Assembly: GCF_030407815.1 (NCBI RefSeq)
Contig: NZ_JASDCS010000008.1
Coordinates: 124,001 to 188,000 of the forward strand
Length of the DNA: 64,000 bases
Direction: 5' to 3'
Source: Psychrobacter sp. APC 3281
GTDB taxonomy: Bacteria; Pseudomonadota; Gammaproteobacteria; Pseudomonadales; Moraxellaceae
In this document: positions 38,979 through 47,587 of the stretch, one piece after another
Layout: every line of letters begins with the position of its first letter
How positions within the stretch are numbered: position 1 is the first letter of the stretch
Program-made: the position numbers and the translations under genes
The notes under the pieces: generated by a model
The model's database searches: none
Seen by the model: only the letters and a program-made list of their open reading frames with translations
Told to the model about the DNA's origin: nothing

Positions 38979-39839
38979 TTATGCACTAAAATCTAACCCA
39001 ATATCTAAAGCAGTCGTACTGTGCGTCAAATAACCCATCGCGATAAAATCAACCCCTGTACTTGCCGCCGCTTGTGCCGTTTCAGGCGTAATACCACCTG
39101 AGGCTTCAGTCTTTGCGCGACCCTTACACATAGTAACCGCTTGCGACAATGTTTCAGGCGACATGTTGTCTAATAGCACTAAACTCACACCTGCATCGAG
39201 CGCTTGCTCTAATTGCTCTAGCGTATCGACTTCGACCTCAATAGGAATCAGATGCCCAGCAAATTTCTGTGCTTGCTGAATGGCCGTTTTGATGTCACCA
39301 GCAATAGCGATATGATTGTCTTTAATTAAAATCGCATCATCCAACCCCAAGCGATGATTACGTCCGCCGCCGCAGCGTACGGCGTATTTTTGTACGATAC
39401 GTAAGCCTGGAATGGTCTTGCGTGTACAAGTAATTTGCGCAGGATATTGCGCCACACTATCGACTATCTGACGGGTCGCTGTCGCAATACCACTAAGATG
39501 GGTCATAAAGTTCAGTGCCGTGCGTTCTGCTGTCAATAAGTGACGCGCGTTACCTTTTACGGTCGCTAACACTGCGCCAGCCTCTACTGTTTCGCCATCC
39601 TGTACTTGTGCAATAAACTCAATTTGCGCATCGACTAAGGCAAAAGACAAACGTGCCAAATCCATACCACATATCACGCCTGCTTGCCGCGCCTTGATCT
39701 GTAGCTGCGCTTGCATATCGGCTGGGATAGTAGCTTGTGAGGTTACATCACCACGCCTACCCAAATCTTCAGTTAGTGCATTCTCAACCAATGGCTTGAG
39801 CAATACGTCATCCAATGCTGGCTCTTTTTCAATTGTCAT
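38979..39839 (-). CDS. nadC: Nicotinate-nucleotide pyrophosphorylase (quinolinate phosphoribosyltransferase)
   Basis: NadC converts quinolinate and PRPP to nicotinate mononucleotide in de novo NAD synthesis. The 286-residue protein has AERTALNFMTHLSGIATATR, CTRKTIPGLRIVQKYAVRCGGGRNHRLGL with the substrate-binding Arg/Lys/His residues, and LLDNMSPETL and ASGGI near the end. Length is normal. A palindrome closely matching the one before nadA lies 45 bases upstream of the start codon, so both are probably under the same regulator, whose gene lies next door at 40001. Confidence 0.96.
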   Translation of the reverse strand: MTIEKEPALDDVLLKPLVENALTEDLGRRGDVTSQATIPADMQAQLQIKARQAGVICGMDLARLSFALVDAQIEFIAQVQDGETVEAGAVLATVKGNARHLLTAERTALNFMTHLSGIATATRQIVDSVAQYPAQITCTRKTIPGLRIVQKYAVRCGGGRNHRLGLDDAILIKDNHIAIAGDIKTAIQQAQKFAGHLIPIEVEVDTLEQLEQALDAGVSLVLLDNMSPETLSQAVTMCKGRAKTEASGGITPETAQAAASTGVDFIAMGYLTHSTTALDIGLDFSA

Positions 39840-39883
39840 CTTTGACCCTTATCTAGGCATGATATTGATAGAAACTGCTCGTT

Positions 39884-39908
39884 ATTTAAACTCAAAATGA
39901 GCATAAAT
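39884..39908. promoter_or_regulatory. Putative NadQ/NrtR-type operator upstream of nadC
   Basis: An imperfect palindrome with 11-base arms: ATTTAAACTCA, spacer AAA, TGAGCATAAAT; two arm positions do not pair. The core CTCAAAATGAGCATAA is identical to the site before nadA at 41282-41308. It lies 45-69 bases before the nadC start codon, where a repressor could block transcription. Confidence 0.65.
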
Positions 39909-40000
39909 ATAGCGTAAAGTTAACGGCCCTGCAAGGAAAGGTGAAAAATTTTTCGTTTTACTAGCCATTTCAAATACGAGATATTATTGGATAGTCATCG

Positions 40001-41032
40001 TTATTTGCGCTTAGGAAGTTTACTATCCATCAATAAACTCTGTAATTCGATATCATGGCGGAAGCGATATAGCTTGGCAGGACGACCGCGCTGAGCAGTG
40101 CTACTCTCTCCTGTCTCCATTACTAGATTTTGCGAATCAAGCAATCGACGAAAATTTTGCTTGTGCAAGCGCACTCCTGATAGTGCTTCAACACTCTGCT
40201 GCAACTGCGATAAGGTAAAGACGTCTGGCATCAGCCCAAAAATAAGCGGTCTATATTCAATTTTCGCGCGCAGTCTTGAGATAGCAGTAGCGATCACGCG
40301 ACGGTGATCGTAATACATGGGTACACCTATGCGTTGTGACCAGTCCTCTGGCAAGGCAACAGCTTGATAATTGGGCGGATAATTAGGGGCTTCGGGTATC
40401 AGACCTGCTTCATAAAGCATTTCATAGCGTAGCAATACATGCTCTGCGATCCATTCTCTGCTTTCATTATCCTGCTCGCTAACTGATTGGCTGTCTGGCA
40501 GTTGACCACTTGCTAAAAACGCTTCACTGAGTCCCCAACACAAGCCAATACGCTGACGTCGGCGCTGTTGGACGATTGAATTGTTGGTAGTATTGGCCCA
40601 TTCAAGTAGCGCAGGCACGATAAAGTCCATAATAATACTGGGCATACCGTCCAGATGATTTTCCCACGGGAAATAATCATACCAATCTCGCCAGAGTGCT
40701 TTGCTTTGGAGTGCCTGCGTTTGCGTCTCTTGCACCAAACCTAAATAACTCACATACACCAACGCATGGCCATCAATATTACGTCTATTGGTATCGACAA
40801 AGGTATACAACTGCTCCAAATATCCGAGCGGTTGCTGCGTTTGCTCTTCTACCCATTGACGTACGCCCGCTTGTAGCGAGCGATGTAGTGGCATAAGTGG
40901 CCCATTTGGCAACAGCTTGCCTTGGTCAACAGTTAGAACGCGCGCGATATGATCAGTGATAGCGACCAATACGGCGACCACTTCTGTCGTGCCGCTACCT
41001 TGCTGGTGCGCATGTGAATAAGACAACGTCAT
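40001..41032 (-). CDS. nadQ: NrtR/NadQ-like transcriptional regulator of NAD synthesis
   Basis: The 343-residue protein has an N-terminal Nudix-like domain and a C-terminal winged-helix part (about residues 235-330, ending RGRPAKLYRFRHD). The Nudix signature is degenerate: residues 58-65 read RQWVEEQT where catalytic enzymes have RE-x-x-EE-x-G, so hydrolase activity is unlikely and ligand sensing is likely. This is the layout of the NrtR and NadQ regulators, which repress NAD genes. Between nadC and nadA-nadB, with matching palindromes before both, it is almost surely their regulator. The exact name (NadQ or NrtR) is inference. An unusual middle segment of about 90 residues lies between the two domains. 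Confidence 0.75.
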   Translation of the reverse strand: MTLSYSHAHQQGSGTTEVVAVLVAITDHIARVLTVDQGKLLPNGPLMPLHRSLQAGVRQWVEEQTQQPLGYLEQLYTFVDTNRRNIDGHALVYVSYLGLVQETQTQALQSKALWRDWYDYFPWENHLDGMPSIIMDFIVPALLEWANTTNNSIVQQRRRQRIGLCWGLSEAFLASGQLPDSQSVSEQDNESREWIAEHVLLRYEMLYEAGLIPEAPNYPPNYQAVALPEDWSQRIGVPMYYDHRRVIATAISRLRAKIEYRPLIFGLMPDVFTLSQLQQSVEALSGVRLHKQNFRRLLDSQNLVMETGESSTAQRGRPAKLYRFRHDIELQSLLMDSKLPKRK

Positions 41033-41392
41033 GGCTTTGGGAATTATCCTTTTTTTCTGAAATGTAAAAGGCTATTAGGGTTAATAGCTATGGTATGACT
41101 TAGTATAGCTTGAATCTAAAACTATCATAGTCTGTGGTTGTAAGTATGAAAAATCAATGGCGATAAATAGTCATAAGGGGCATGAATTAGCACCATTTTT
41201 AAGTCTAATATGACTTAATTGCACATCACTTTTAGCACTGAAACCCAATCTTTTGACTTATTAAGTATAAAAAACCACTTGTAATTATGCTCAAAATGAG
41301 CATAATTAAGATAACTTATAAATTTGTTATGTCCAATTACCTATTTTTTAGCACACACATTTATCGTTATCGCACCAACAAAGGCTGCCATT
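41033..41392. other. Divergent promoter region between nadQ-like gene and nadA
   Basis: The 360 AT-rich bases contain the palindromic operator at 41282-41308. A -35-like TTGACT is seen at 41253-41258, but no convincing -10 lies at the right distance, so the promoter is not called. Confidence 0.45.
41282..41308. promoter_or_regulatory. Putative NadQ/NrtR-type operator upstream of nadA
   Basis: A perfect 27-base palindrome: arms TAATTATGCTCA and TGAGCATAATTA around AAA. It ends 84 bases before the nadA start codon. The inner 16 bases recur unchanged before nadC. With the regulator gene next to it, a role as operator for nadAB is the simplest reading. Confidence 0.75.
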
Positions 41393-42532
41393 ATGAAAAA
41401 ATATCCTTACGACGCACCTATCATGAGTACGGACAATCGCATCGCCACTCAGATGAATATTGAATATGCTAAGGCTAAAATGCCAGCAGACTTGCCTCGC
41501 GCTGAACGCATCGTGGTCGAAGAAAATATCAAGAAGCTACTGAAAGAGAAGAATGCCGTACTGGTAGCACACTACTATGTCGACCCTTTTATCCAAGACT
41601 TGGCATTGGCAACCGGTGGCTGCGTCGGTGACTCACTTGAAATGGCTCGGTTTGGACAAGCTCATAGTGCTCAAACATTGGTGGTCGCTGGTGTGCGCTT
41701 CATGGGTGAATCAGCAAAAATATTGAGCATGGAAAAGACTGTACTCATGCCAGATTTAGAAGCCGAATGTTCGCTTGATTTGGGCTGTCCTGCTGATGAG
41801 TTTTCAGCATTTTGTGATGCCCATCCTGAGCGTACTGTGGTCGTCTATGCCAATACCAGTGCCGCGGTAAAAGCGAGAGCTGATTGGGTAGTGACCTCAT
41901 CTGTCGGTATCGACATCGTCCGTCATCTGCATGCCCAAGGTGAGCCGATTATTTGGGGCCCTGACCGTCATTTGGGCAAATACATCGCTCGTGAGACTGG
42001 CGCAGATATGCTGTTGTGGCAAGGGTCTTGCCTCGTGCATAACGAATTTAAAGCCACTGAACTAATGCAATTAAAAGAGGAACACCCAGAGGCCAAAGTC
42101 TTGGTACATCCTGAGTCTCCTGATAGCGTGGTGGCACTCGCTGATGTGGTCGGCTCGACTAGCAAGCTTTTGCAATCAACGTATGAGATGGATGCTGATA
42201 CCTTTATCGTTGCTACTGATTTGGGCATATTGCACGAGATGCAAAAACGCTCACCAAACAAGCGATTCTTGGCCGCACCAACTGCTGGTGAGAGTGCAAG
42301 CTGTAAAAGCTGTGCGTTTTGTCCTTGGATGGCAATGAACGGTTTAAAAGGGATTGAACAGTGCTTAACCAATCAAAGCGGTGAAGTGCTAATGACACCT
42401 GAGCTAGCAGTAGCAGCTAAGAAACCATTACAACGGATGCTCGATTTTGCTGAAGTACAAAAGCAACGCGTGGCCGCTAGTGGCGACATTGTAAAAGACC
42501 GTACACTGTTTGCTAACGTTGGGGCAGCCTAG
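41393..42532 (+). CDS. nadA: Quinolinate synthase
   Basis: NadA condenses iminoaspartate with dihydroxyacetone phosphate to quinolinate using a [4Fe-4S] cluster. The protein has [64 protein letters not shown] and the C-terminal [15 protein letters not shown]. The open frame begins at 41324, but the ATG at 41393 has AAGG about nine bases before it and gives 379 residues. A further ATG at 41423 is possible. It is followed directly by nadB. The shadow frame on the other strand is not a gene. Confidence 0.96.
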   Translation: MKKYPYDAPIMSTDNRIATQMNIEYAKAKMPADLPRAERIVVEENIKKLLKEKNAVLVAHYYVDPFIQDLALATGGCVGDSLEMARFGQAHSAQTLVVAGVRFMGESAKILSMEKTVLMPDLEAECSLDLGCPADEFSAFCDAHPERTVVVYANTSAAVKARADWVVTSSVGIDIVRHLHAQGEPIIWGPDRHLGKYIARETGADMLLWQGSCLVHNEFKATELMQLKEEHPEAKVLVHPESPDSVVALADVVGSTSKLLQSTYEMDADTFIVATDLGILHEMQKRSPNKRFLAAPTAGESASCKSCAFCPWMAMNGLKGIEQCLTNQSGEVLMTPELAVAAKKPLQRMLDFAEVQKQRVAASGDIVKDRTLFANVGAA

Positions 42533-42602
42533 CATGAGTCAGTCGCATTCAGTTGATCGTTCCAGCACCACTCGCTATATAAATAACAGGAGCAGCAGTG
42601 AT

Positions 42603-44513
42603 ATGAGTAATATTATAAAAACTGATGTTCTTATTATTGGAGCTGGTCTGGCAGGTTTGAGCACCGCGCTATCTCTGCCGAAATCGCTGAATATCACTGT
42701 TTTAAGCAAAGCCGCGCTTGAGGTGTGCTCAAGTCATTACGCTCAAGGTGGTATTGCAGCTAGCTTAGACAAAGCAGACTCTGTGACTGATCATGTCGCT
42801 GATACCTTAATCGCTGGTGCAGGATTGTGTGCGACGGACAATACTGCCCGTATCTTGGGTGCAGGACAGCAAGCGGTGCAGTGGCTATGCGAGCAAGGTG
42901 TGCCATTTACTCAATCTACTTTAACTAAAAAAATTGATAATACACCTGATTTTTCAGTCTTAAAAACCAGTGACTTACACTTGACCAAAGAAGGCGGTCA
43001 TGGCTGTAGACGTGTGGCCCATGCGGATGATGCAACGGGTCGGCACGTGATGGATACCTTAATTACCAAAGCACAGACTGCAACCAATATCACTATCTTG
43101 CCTTATCATGAAGCATTAGAGTTACTGACTTCACCTATGATTAGCCGATCTTCTTTTAGCATGAACGATTGCGAGATTAAACATTGCCGAGGGGCACTGG
43201 TCTTTGATCATATCAATGAGCGCCAACTCACCATTCATAGTTCAGCTGTCGTACTCGCTAGTGGTGGCTTAGGTCAGTTATTTAAGCGTGCCAGCGCACC
43301 TAATGTCTGTGTCGGTGATGGCGTCATGATGGCATGTCAAGCAGGCTGCCGCTTGGCAAATTTGGAATTTGTACAATTTCATCCGACGGGTCTGGCATTA
43401 GATGACAGCAGCTTTCTGATATCTGAAGCATTACGCGGTGAAGGTGGACGACTGTATTGTCCACAGACTGGTACGCGCTTTATGTTAGAAGTGGATAAGC
43501 GCGCTGAATTAGCCCCACGCGATATCGTTGCTCGGGCAATAGCCAATCAGATTAGTAGTAACGGACTTGGCTACGTGCATCTTGATGTCAGTCACTTGCC
43601 AGCCGCATTTATACAAGCGCATTTCCCGCAGATTTATCAGACGCTGCTAGCACTCGGCATCGATATGACCACAGACCCTATTCCGGTCGCTCCGACTGCC
43701 CACTACAGTTGTGGTGGCGTGGTGACTGATGCCAATGGATTGACCGATATTGCAGGGCTGTATGCAGCAGGCGAAGTTGCTTATACAGGGCTACATGGAG
43801 CTAATCGTTTAGCAAGTAATTCATTGTTGGAGTGTGTGGTGGTTGGTCGCAACATCGCCGCCAACTTACCTCATTATTTAACAAAATTGGAAAACTTAAA
43901 GAACTTAGAAGCTTTAAAGAAAACCGCTGAAGCTTTAGAGAGAACAGCTCAGCCACATACGACTAACTATTATGAACTGCATCAGTTAGCTGCCGATATT
44001 TGGCAATATCCGACATTAGAAAACACGCAATTTGTTATCTTACCCTCTTCTAAGCAGTCATCACTCCCAACTTATAAGGCTGATAAAGCATTTCATTCTA
44101 ACGTAGATATTTCAGAGATAACTATAGCATTGAAAGCTCTTTTGACAGCCAATATGGGTATCACACGTAGTGCCAAACAATTAGAGCAAGCATTGCGACA
44201 AATTGAGCAGTGGCAAGAGTTAATCGAACATAATAAAACCATGCTATCTGATATGAGCAGTAAAGCCCCTACTACTAACAGAGAGCTTGCCATTTTTCAA
44301 TTGGTGAGGCAATTAACGTTAGCAACGGTGATTGTTCAATCGGCTTATCAACGTTTTGAGAGTCGCGGTGGGCATTATCGTGAAGATTATCCTGACTTAG
44401 CTGAAACGCCTTTAACCAGTATCATTCTGCCATTAAGAAAAACTACGCTTAACTCCTTTTCGCACGTTATAGAAGACGAGCGTTATCCGATACTTGTTAC
44501 TGACCATATTTAA
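42603..44513 (+). CDS. nadB: L-aspartate oxidase
   Basis: NadB oxidises L-aspartate to iminoaspartate with FAD, giving the substrate of NadA. The FAD motif DVLIIGAGLAGLSTAL lies at the N-terminus, then SSHYAQGGIAA and GGHGCRRVAHADDATGRHV, EFVQFHPTGLAL, APTAHYSCGGVVTD and GLHGANRLASNSLLECVVVGR. AGGAG lies 10 bases before the ATG at 42603, which puts the FAD motif at the usual place; ATGs at 42534 and 42510 are alternatives. The 636 residues exceed the usual 530-540 because of inserts around residues 180-200 and 440-500. It follows nadA by about 70 bases. Confidence 0.93.
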   Translation: MSNIIKTDVLIIGAGLAGLSTALSLPKSLNITVLSKAALEVCSSHYAQGGIAASLDKADSVTDHVADTLIAGAGLCATDNTARILGAGQQAVQWLCEQGVPFTQSTLTKKIDNTPDFSVLKTSDLHLTKEGGHGCRRVAHADDATGRHVMDTLITKAQTATNITILPYHEALELLTSPMISRSSFSMNDCEIKHCRGALVFDHINERQLTIHSSAVVLASGGLGQLFKRASAPNVCVGDGVMMACQAGCRLANLEFVQFHPTGLALDDSSFLISEALRGEGGRLYCPQTGTRFMLEVDKRAELAPRDIVARAIANQISSNGLGYVHLDVSHLPAAFIQAHFPQIYQTLLALGIDMTTDPIPVAPTAHYSCGGVVTDANGLTDIAGLYAAGEVAYTGLHGANRLASNSLLECVVVGRNIAANLPHYLTKLENLKNLEALKKTAEALERTAQPHTTNYYELHQLAADIWQYPTLENTQFVILPSSKQSSLPTYKADKAFHSNVDISEITIALKALLTANMGITRSAKQLEQALRQIEQWQELIEHNKTMLSDMSSKAPTTNRELAIFQLVRQLTLATVIVQSAYQRFESRGGHYREDYPDLAETPLTSIILPLRKTTLNSFSHVIEDERYPILVTDHI

Positions 44514-44634
44514 GCCTACGACAGATAACAGCCAAACCCATCAAGGGCGATATCTAACACTATAGTTAAAGAGGCATTTAAGCTATCATTATGGATAGGC
44601 TTAAAATATTACCTCTTCTTTGAGTGTCCACGGT

Positions 44635-45528
44635 ATGGCTTCTGATATTGTGTTTGTAATTGCCCTGATGATAATCGTCAGTTTGGCTTGGAGTGTACTT
44701 GCCGTACCTCGTCTGCGCAAACGCTTGCCAAAAATCTACCTAATAGCCCGCTCGTGGTGGTTGATGCTAGCCGCGCTCTGCACTTGCTATGTGATTGCAA
44801 AAATAACGAACGATACGCAAGGCTTTTATTCGCAAGTATATGCCTATCAATGGCTGCTCATTTTATTTTTTATATTAATTGGTCTACGCGGCAGCTACGA
44901 GATTAAACGCCTATGGTGTTTACACAGTAAAGCCGTACTCATTCATAAACTCCAAGCGCAAGGTTTACAGCCAAATACTTCCCTACTAGCGAAAACCTCT
45001 CTCAATCTGACTCAACACTATACGCGGCTCAACTCCTTAGACCTGCTACTGAGTGTTACTTTCCTCTCACTCATCATTAGCCTTATTGTCTTACAGCAAT
45101 TGACTTGGCAACGCGAACAATACGGTGTTTTACTCTTCGTATTATTTGCCAGTCAGTTTAATGATATTGCCCAATATCTATGTGGGCGACTGCTTGGACG
45201 TAAACTGTTTAAACGAGGTCTAGCACCGACTATTAGCCCGAATAAAAGCATTGAAGGTGCTATCTTTGGCAGTTTAGTTGCGGCAATCTTGGCAGCAGTA
45301 TTAGGTCTTTGGCTCACTCCTTTTACTTGGTGGATCTGTCTATTAGCTGCCTATGGCTTGGCTGTAAGCGGTATATTTGGAGACTTATTAGAATCAGCCT
45401 TTAAGCGCCAGCACGGGGTAAAAGACACCGGAACGATGCTCGCTGGTCATGGTGGGGTATTAGATCGGATAGACAGTTTATTGATCGGAGTGCCAGTATT
45501 TACCTTGCTTTATTGGCTGTGTGGATGA
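44635..45528 (+). CDS. CdsA/YnbB-like phosphatidate cytidylyltransferase
   Basis: The protein has about eight membrane helices and the CDP-diglyceride synthase signature near the C-terminus ([27 protein letters not shown]). It would make CDP-diacylglycerol or a related CDP-lipid from a phosphatidic acid and CTP at the inner membrane. The frame is open to a TTG at 44620; the ATG at 44635 is preferred but no ribosome site is strong. The 297 residues match the length I recall for E. coli YnbB (about 298), the second CdsA-like protein. The facing operon encodes a YnbA-YnbC-type fusion. The main cdsA gene would lie elsewhere. Confidence 0.85.
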   Translation: MASDIVFVIALMIIVSLAWSVLAVPRLRKRLPKIYLIARSWWLMLAALCTCYVIAKITNDTQGFYSQVYAYQWLLILFFILIGLRGSYEIKRLWCLHSKAVLIHKLQAQGLQPNTSLLAKTSLNLTQHYTRLNSLDLLLSVTFLSLIISLIVLQQLTWQREQYGVLLFVLFASQFNDIAQYLCGRLLGRKLFKRGLAPTISPNKSIEGAIFGSLVAAILAAVLGLWLTPFTWWICLLAAYGLAVSGIFGDLLESAFKRQHGVKDTGTMLAGHGGVLDRIDSLLIGVPVFTLLYWLCG

Positions 45529-45575
45529 GCAGCCCATTTTTGATTAGGATAGTGCTTGATTAAAACAATGCTTGG

Positions 45576-46403
45576 TTAAGAAGACTTATCTAGTTTACTG
45601 CGCAATATCCAATTGAGCACAGGCTTTGGTAAATGATTTAAGGCACTCGTGATATAGCGCATCGAGCGTGGAAATATCGCCAGTTCTACGTCATCGTCAA
45701 TCGCTTGCATAATATGATCAACCGCTGTCTTCGTGCTCATGATAAATGGCTTATGGCTAGCATCGCCATCATTTAAATCACGTAACGCTTGAGTATCAAT
45801 ATAGCCTGAAGCAATACAGTTTACTTGTATATCATAAGGTATAAGTGCTGCTCGATACGCGCTGGCAGTCGCAATCATCGCGCGTTTGCTTTTGGCATAA
45901 AGGCTGGCATAAGGATAATCCATCGTACCTGCGATAGAGGCAATACAGACAAGACTTGGTCTATTGCCTTTGCTAGCGTCCAATGACTGATATTGCTGTT
46001 TTAACTGCTGCTTCAACTGACTGCTTGCCCATCTAAAAACTTGCTCAAACGCCTGCAAGTTAATCGCTAGCATTTGGTCGCTATCTGCTTGATTTAGGTG
46101 ATGGATACGCTCATTGGTATAGCTACCAGCACTATAGATCAGTCTTTGAAATGGAATATCTGACAAATTGTCTAATAACGTTCGCGTTTGATTTGGTTCA
46201 GTTAAATCACACACATAAGTCACGATAGCAGGATGCTGGCTGTTGATATCAGCTATCTTCGCTGCGCTACTTCCGACAACGCTGACTTGCCAGCCAAGCG
46301 TCTGATGATGCAACGCCAAAGCTAAGCCAAGACCGCTCGTACCACCAACGATAATAATATGCGATGTATGGTTTCCAGTGGTATCTTTTGCAAGGTTTTT
46401 CAT
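45576..46403 (-). CDS. Short-chain dehydrogenase/reductase (SDR) family protein
   Basis: The 275-residue protein shows the SDR cofactor motif IIVGGTSGLGLALALHH, the CDLTE after the second strand, LIYSAGSYTNE, SIAGTMDYPYASLYAKSKRAM with the catalytic Tyr-x-x-x-Lys, and VNCIASGYIDT. It is probably an NAD(P)-dependent oxidoreductase; the substrate is unknown. A lipid or acyl substrate is suggested by the company it keeps. Its first four bases overlap the end of the patatin-like gene (46400-46403), so it is translated with it. Confidence 0.86.
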   Translation of the reverse strand: MKNLAKDTTGNHTSHIIIVGGTSGLGLALALHHQTLGWQVSVVGSSAAKIADINSQHPAIVTYVCDLTEPNQTRTLLDNLSDIPFQRLIYSAGSYTNERIHHLNQADSDQMLAINLQAFEQVFRWASSQLKQQLKQQYQSLDASKGNRPSLVCIASIAGTMDYPYASLYAKSKRAMIATASAYRAALIPYDIQVNCIASGYIDTQALRDLNDGDASHKPFIMSTKTAVDHIMQAIDDDVELAIFPRSMRYITSALNHLPKPVLNWILRSKLDKSS

Positions 46404-47584
46404 AATTTATGCTGCTGTATGTAGTCGACCGTACGCTGATAGCCATACTGCCATTGCGCCTGCATTTGCTGTACAAAGCCGTCATAGTCGCTATGTATTA
46501 GCTCGACGGTCATTTGCTTTAGGTTAAAACGCTTTTGCACATTTTGCCCTCTCAGTTGCTGCTCGTTATCTGCAAATGGTAACCAATGTAGCTGACGGTT
46601 TTTATTAGTGGTGTCAGTGCGAGGCGACACGCTGATTGGTTGATAACCGTGTACTGCTGCCAAGCGCTCATTGGGATCAAAACCAAAGACGTGCTGAATC
46701 GCGGGAGCAGCCAGCCATAGGTCATAACCTGCCTTAGTCTCTGCAAATACGCTATCACCCAACTGACAGGCCAACTCAATCGGTGTGAGATTAATCACAC
46801 CTCCTAAACACCAGCCAAGCTCTGTGATATATGTGGGCGGTAGATAGTACATGTCTGCCATAGACGCGCGGATCACTGGAGCAAAATCCCATTGCGTCTG
46901 TACTTTTACAGACGGGTGTATGCGTCCGTTTGCAAATATATGCGCTGGTGACGTTATTTGCTCTTCAGCCAGACCTGATGCAGAATTTGGTAAGCACGGC
47001 GGCGCAAATAACAACTCTTGCAGTGCGAGTTTTTCATTATATAAGCTATCAATAGGTGCTTGATACAGGCGGCTAGCAATGATTGCTATCTCTGACGTTG
47101 TTTTATCAGCAGCGCTACCATTATCACTAGCAGCAAACTGCGACAGCTCATCTAGCCAGTACTGCTCGTTATCAATACGAAACATCGCTAACTGCTGCAA
47201 CTCATTTAACAGTCGCTCGTAGCGGTCTGCTTGACGTTGTCCTTGTCCATTATCCCTTTGCTTTGATAACCGCCAACGCTTAAGTGCATGGGTCATGTAA
47301 CGCAGCTTTAGACGTTTATTGGCTTCATCTGGCGCAACATGTCTGATGGCAGTGATGACACGATACAACTCACGGCTGCACATCAGCGCTTGCAAATCTT
47401 TAGGGTCGGGCGCAAGGTGTACTAAGTAGGCAGACAAACTACCACCGCAAGTACCAACGATAATGTCTGGCGTCAAATCATGCGCGGCTAGCGCTGCATA
47501 ACTGCCCAAATAATAACCAAAACGTGACCCTCCCCCTGAAAACAGCTGAACACGCTCGTAAGGCTTAACACGCTGATTATTCAT
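46400..47584 (-). CDS. Patatin-like protein with altered catalytic residues
   Basis: The 394-residue protein starts with a patatin oxyanion motif, FSGGGSRFGYYLGSYAAL. In active patatin lipases the next motif is G-x-S-x-G; here residues 44-48 read GTCGG, with Cys46 in place of the catalytic Ser. The second catalytic motif, D-G-G, reads L-G-G at residues 260-262 (CLGGVINLTPIE). Both members of the Ser-Asp dyad are therefore changed, and the DNA codons (TGC and TTA) were checked. It may be a pseudo-enzyme or use a Cys. It lies three bases after the YnbA-YnbC-type fusion and overlaps the SDR gene by four bases. Confidence 0.8.
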   Translation of the reverse strand: MNNQRVKPYERVQLFSGGGSRFGYYLGSYAALAAHDLTPDIIVGTCGGSLSAYLVHLAPDPKDLQALMCSRELYRVITAIRHVAPDEANKRLKLRYMTHALKRWRLSKQRDNGQGQRQADRYERLLNELQQLAMFRIDNEQYWLDELSQFAASDNGSAADKTTSEIAIIASRLYQAPIDSLYNEKLALQELLFAPPCLPNSASGLAEEQITSPAHIFANGRIHPSVKVQTQWDFAPVIRASMADMYYLPPTYITELGWCLGGVINLTPIELACQLGDSVFAETKAGYDLWLAAPAIQHVFGFDPNERLAAVHGYQPISVSPRTDTTNKNRQLHWLPFADNEQQLRGQNVQKRFNLKQMTVELIHSDYDGFVQQMQAQWQYGYQRTVDYIQQHKL

Positions 47585-47587
47585 CTA

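Noticed and set aside
41968..42372. 134-residue minus-strand frame within nadA
   Set aside because: It is the shadow of nadA, whose Fe-S and active-site motifs are clear.
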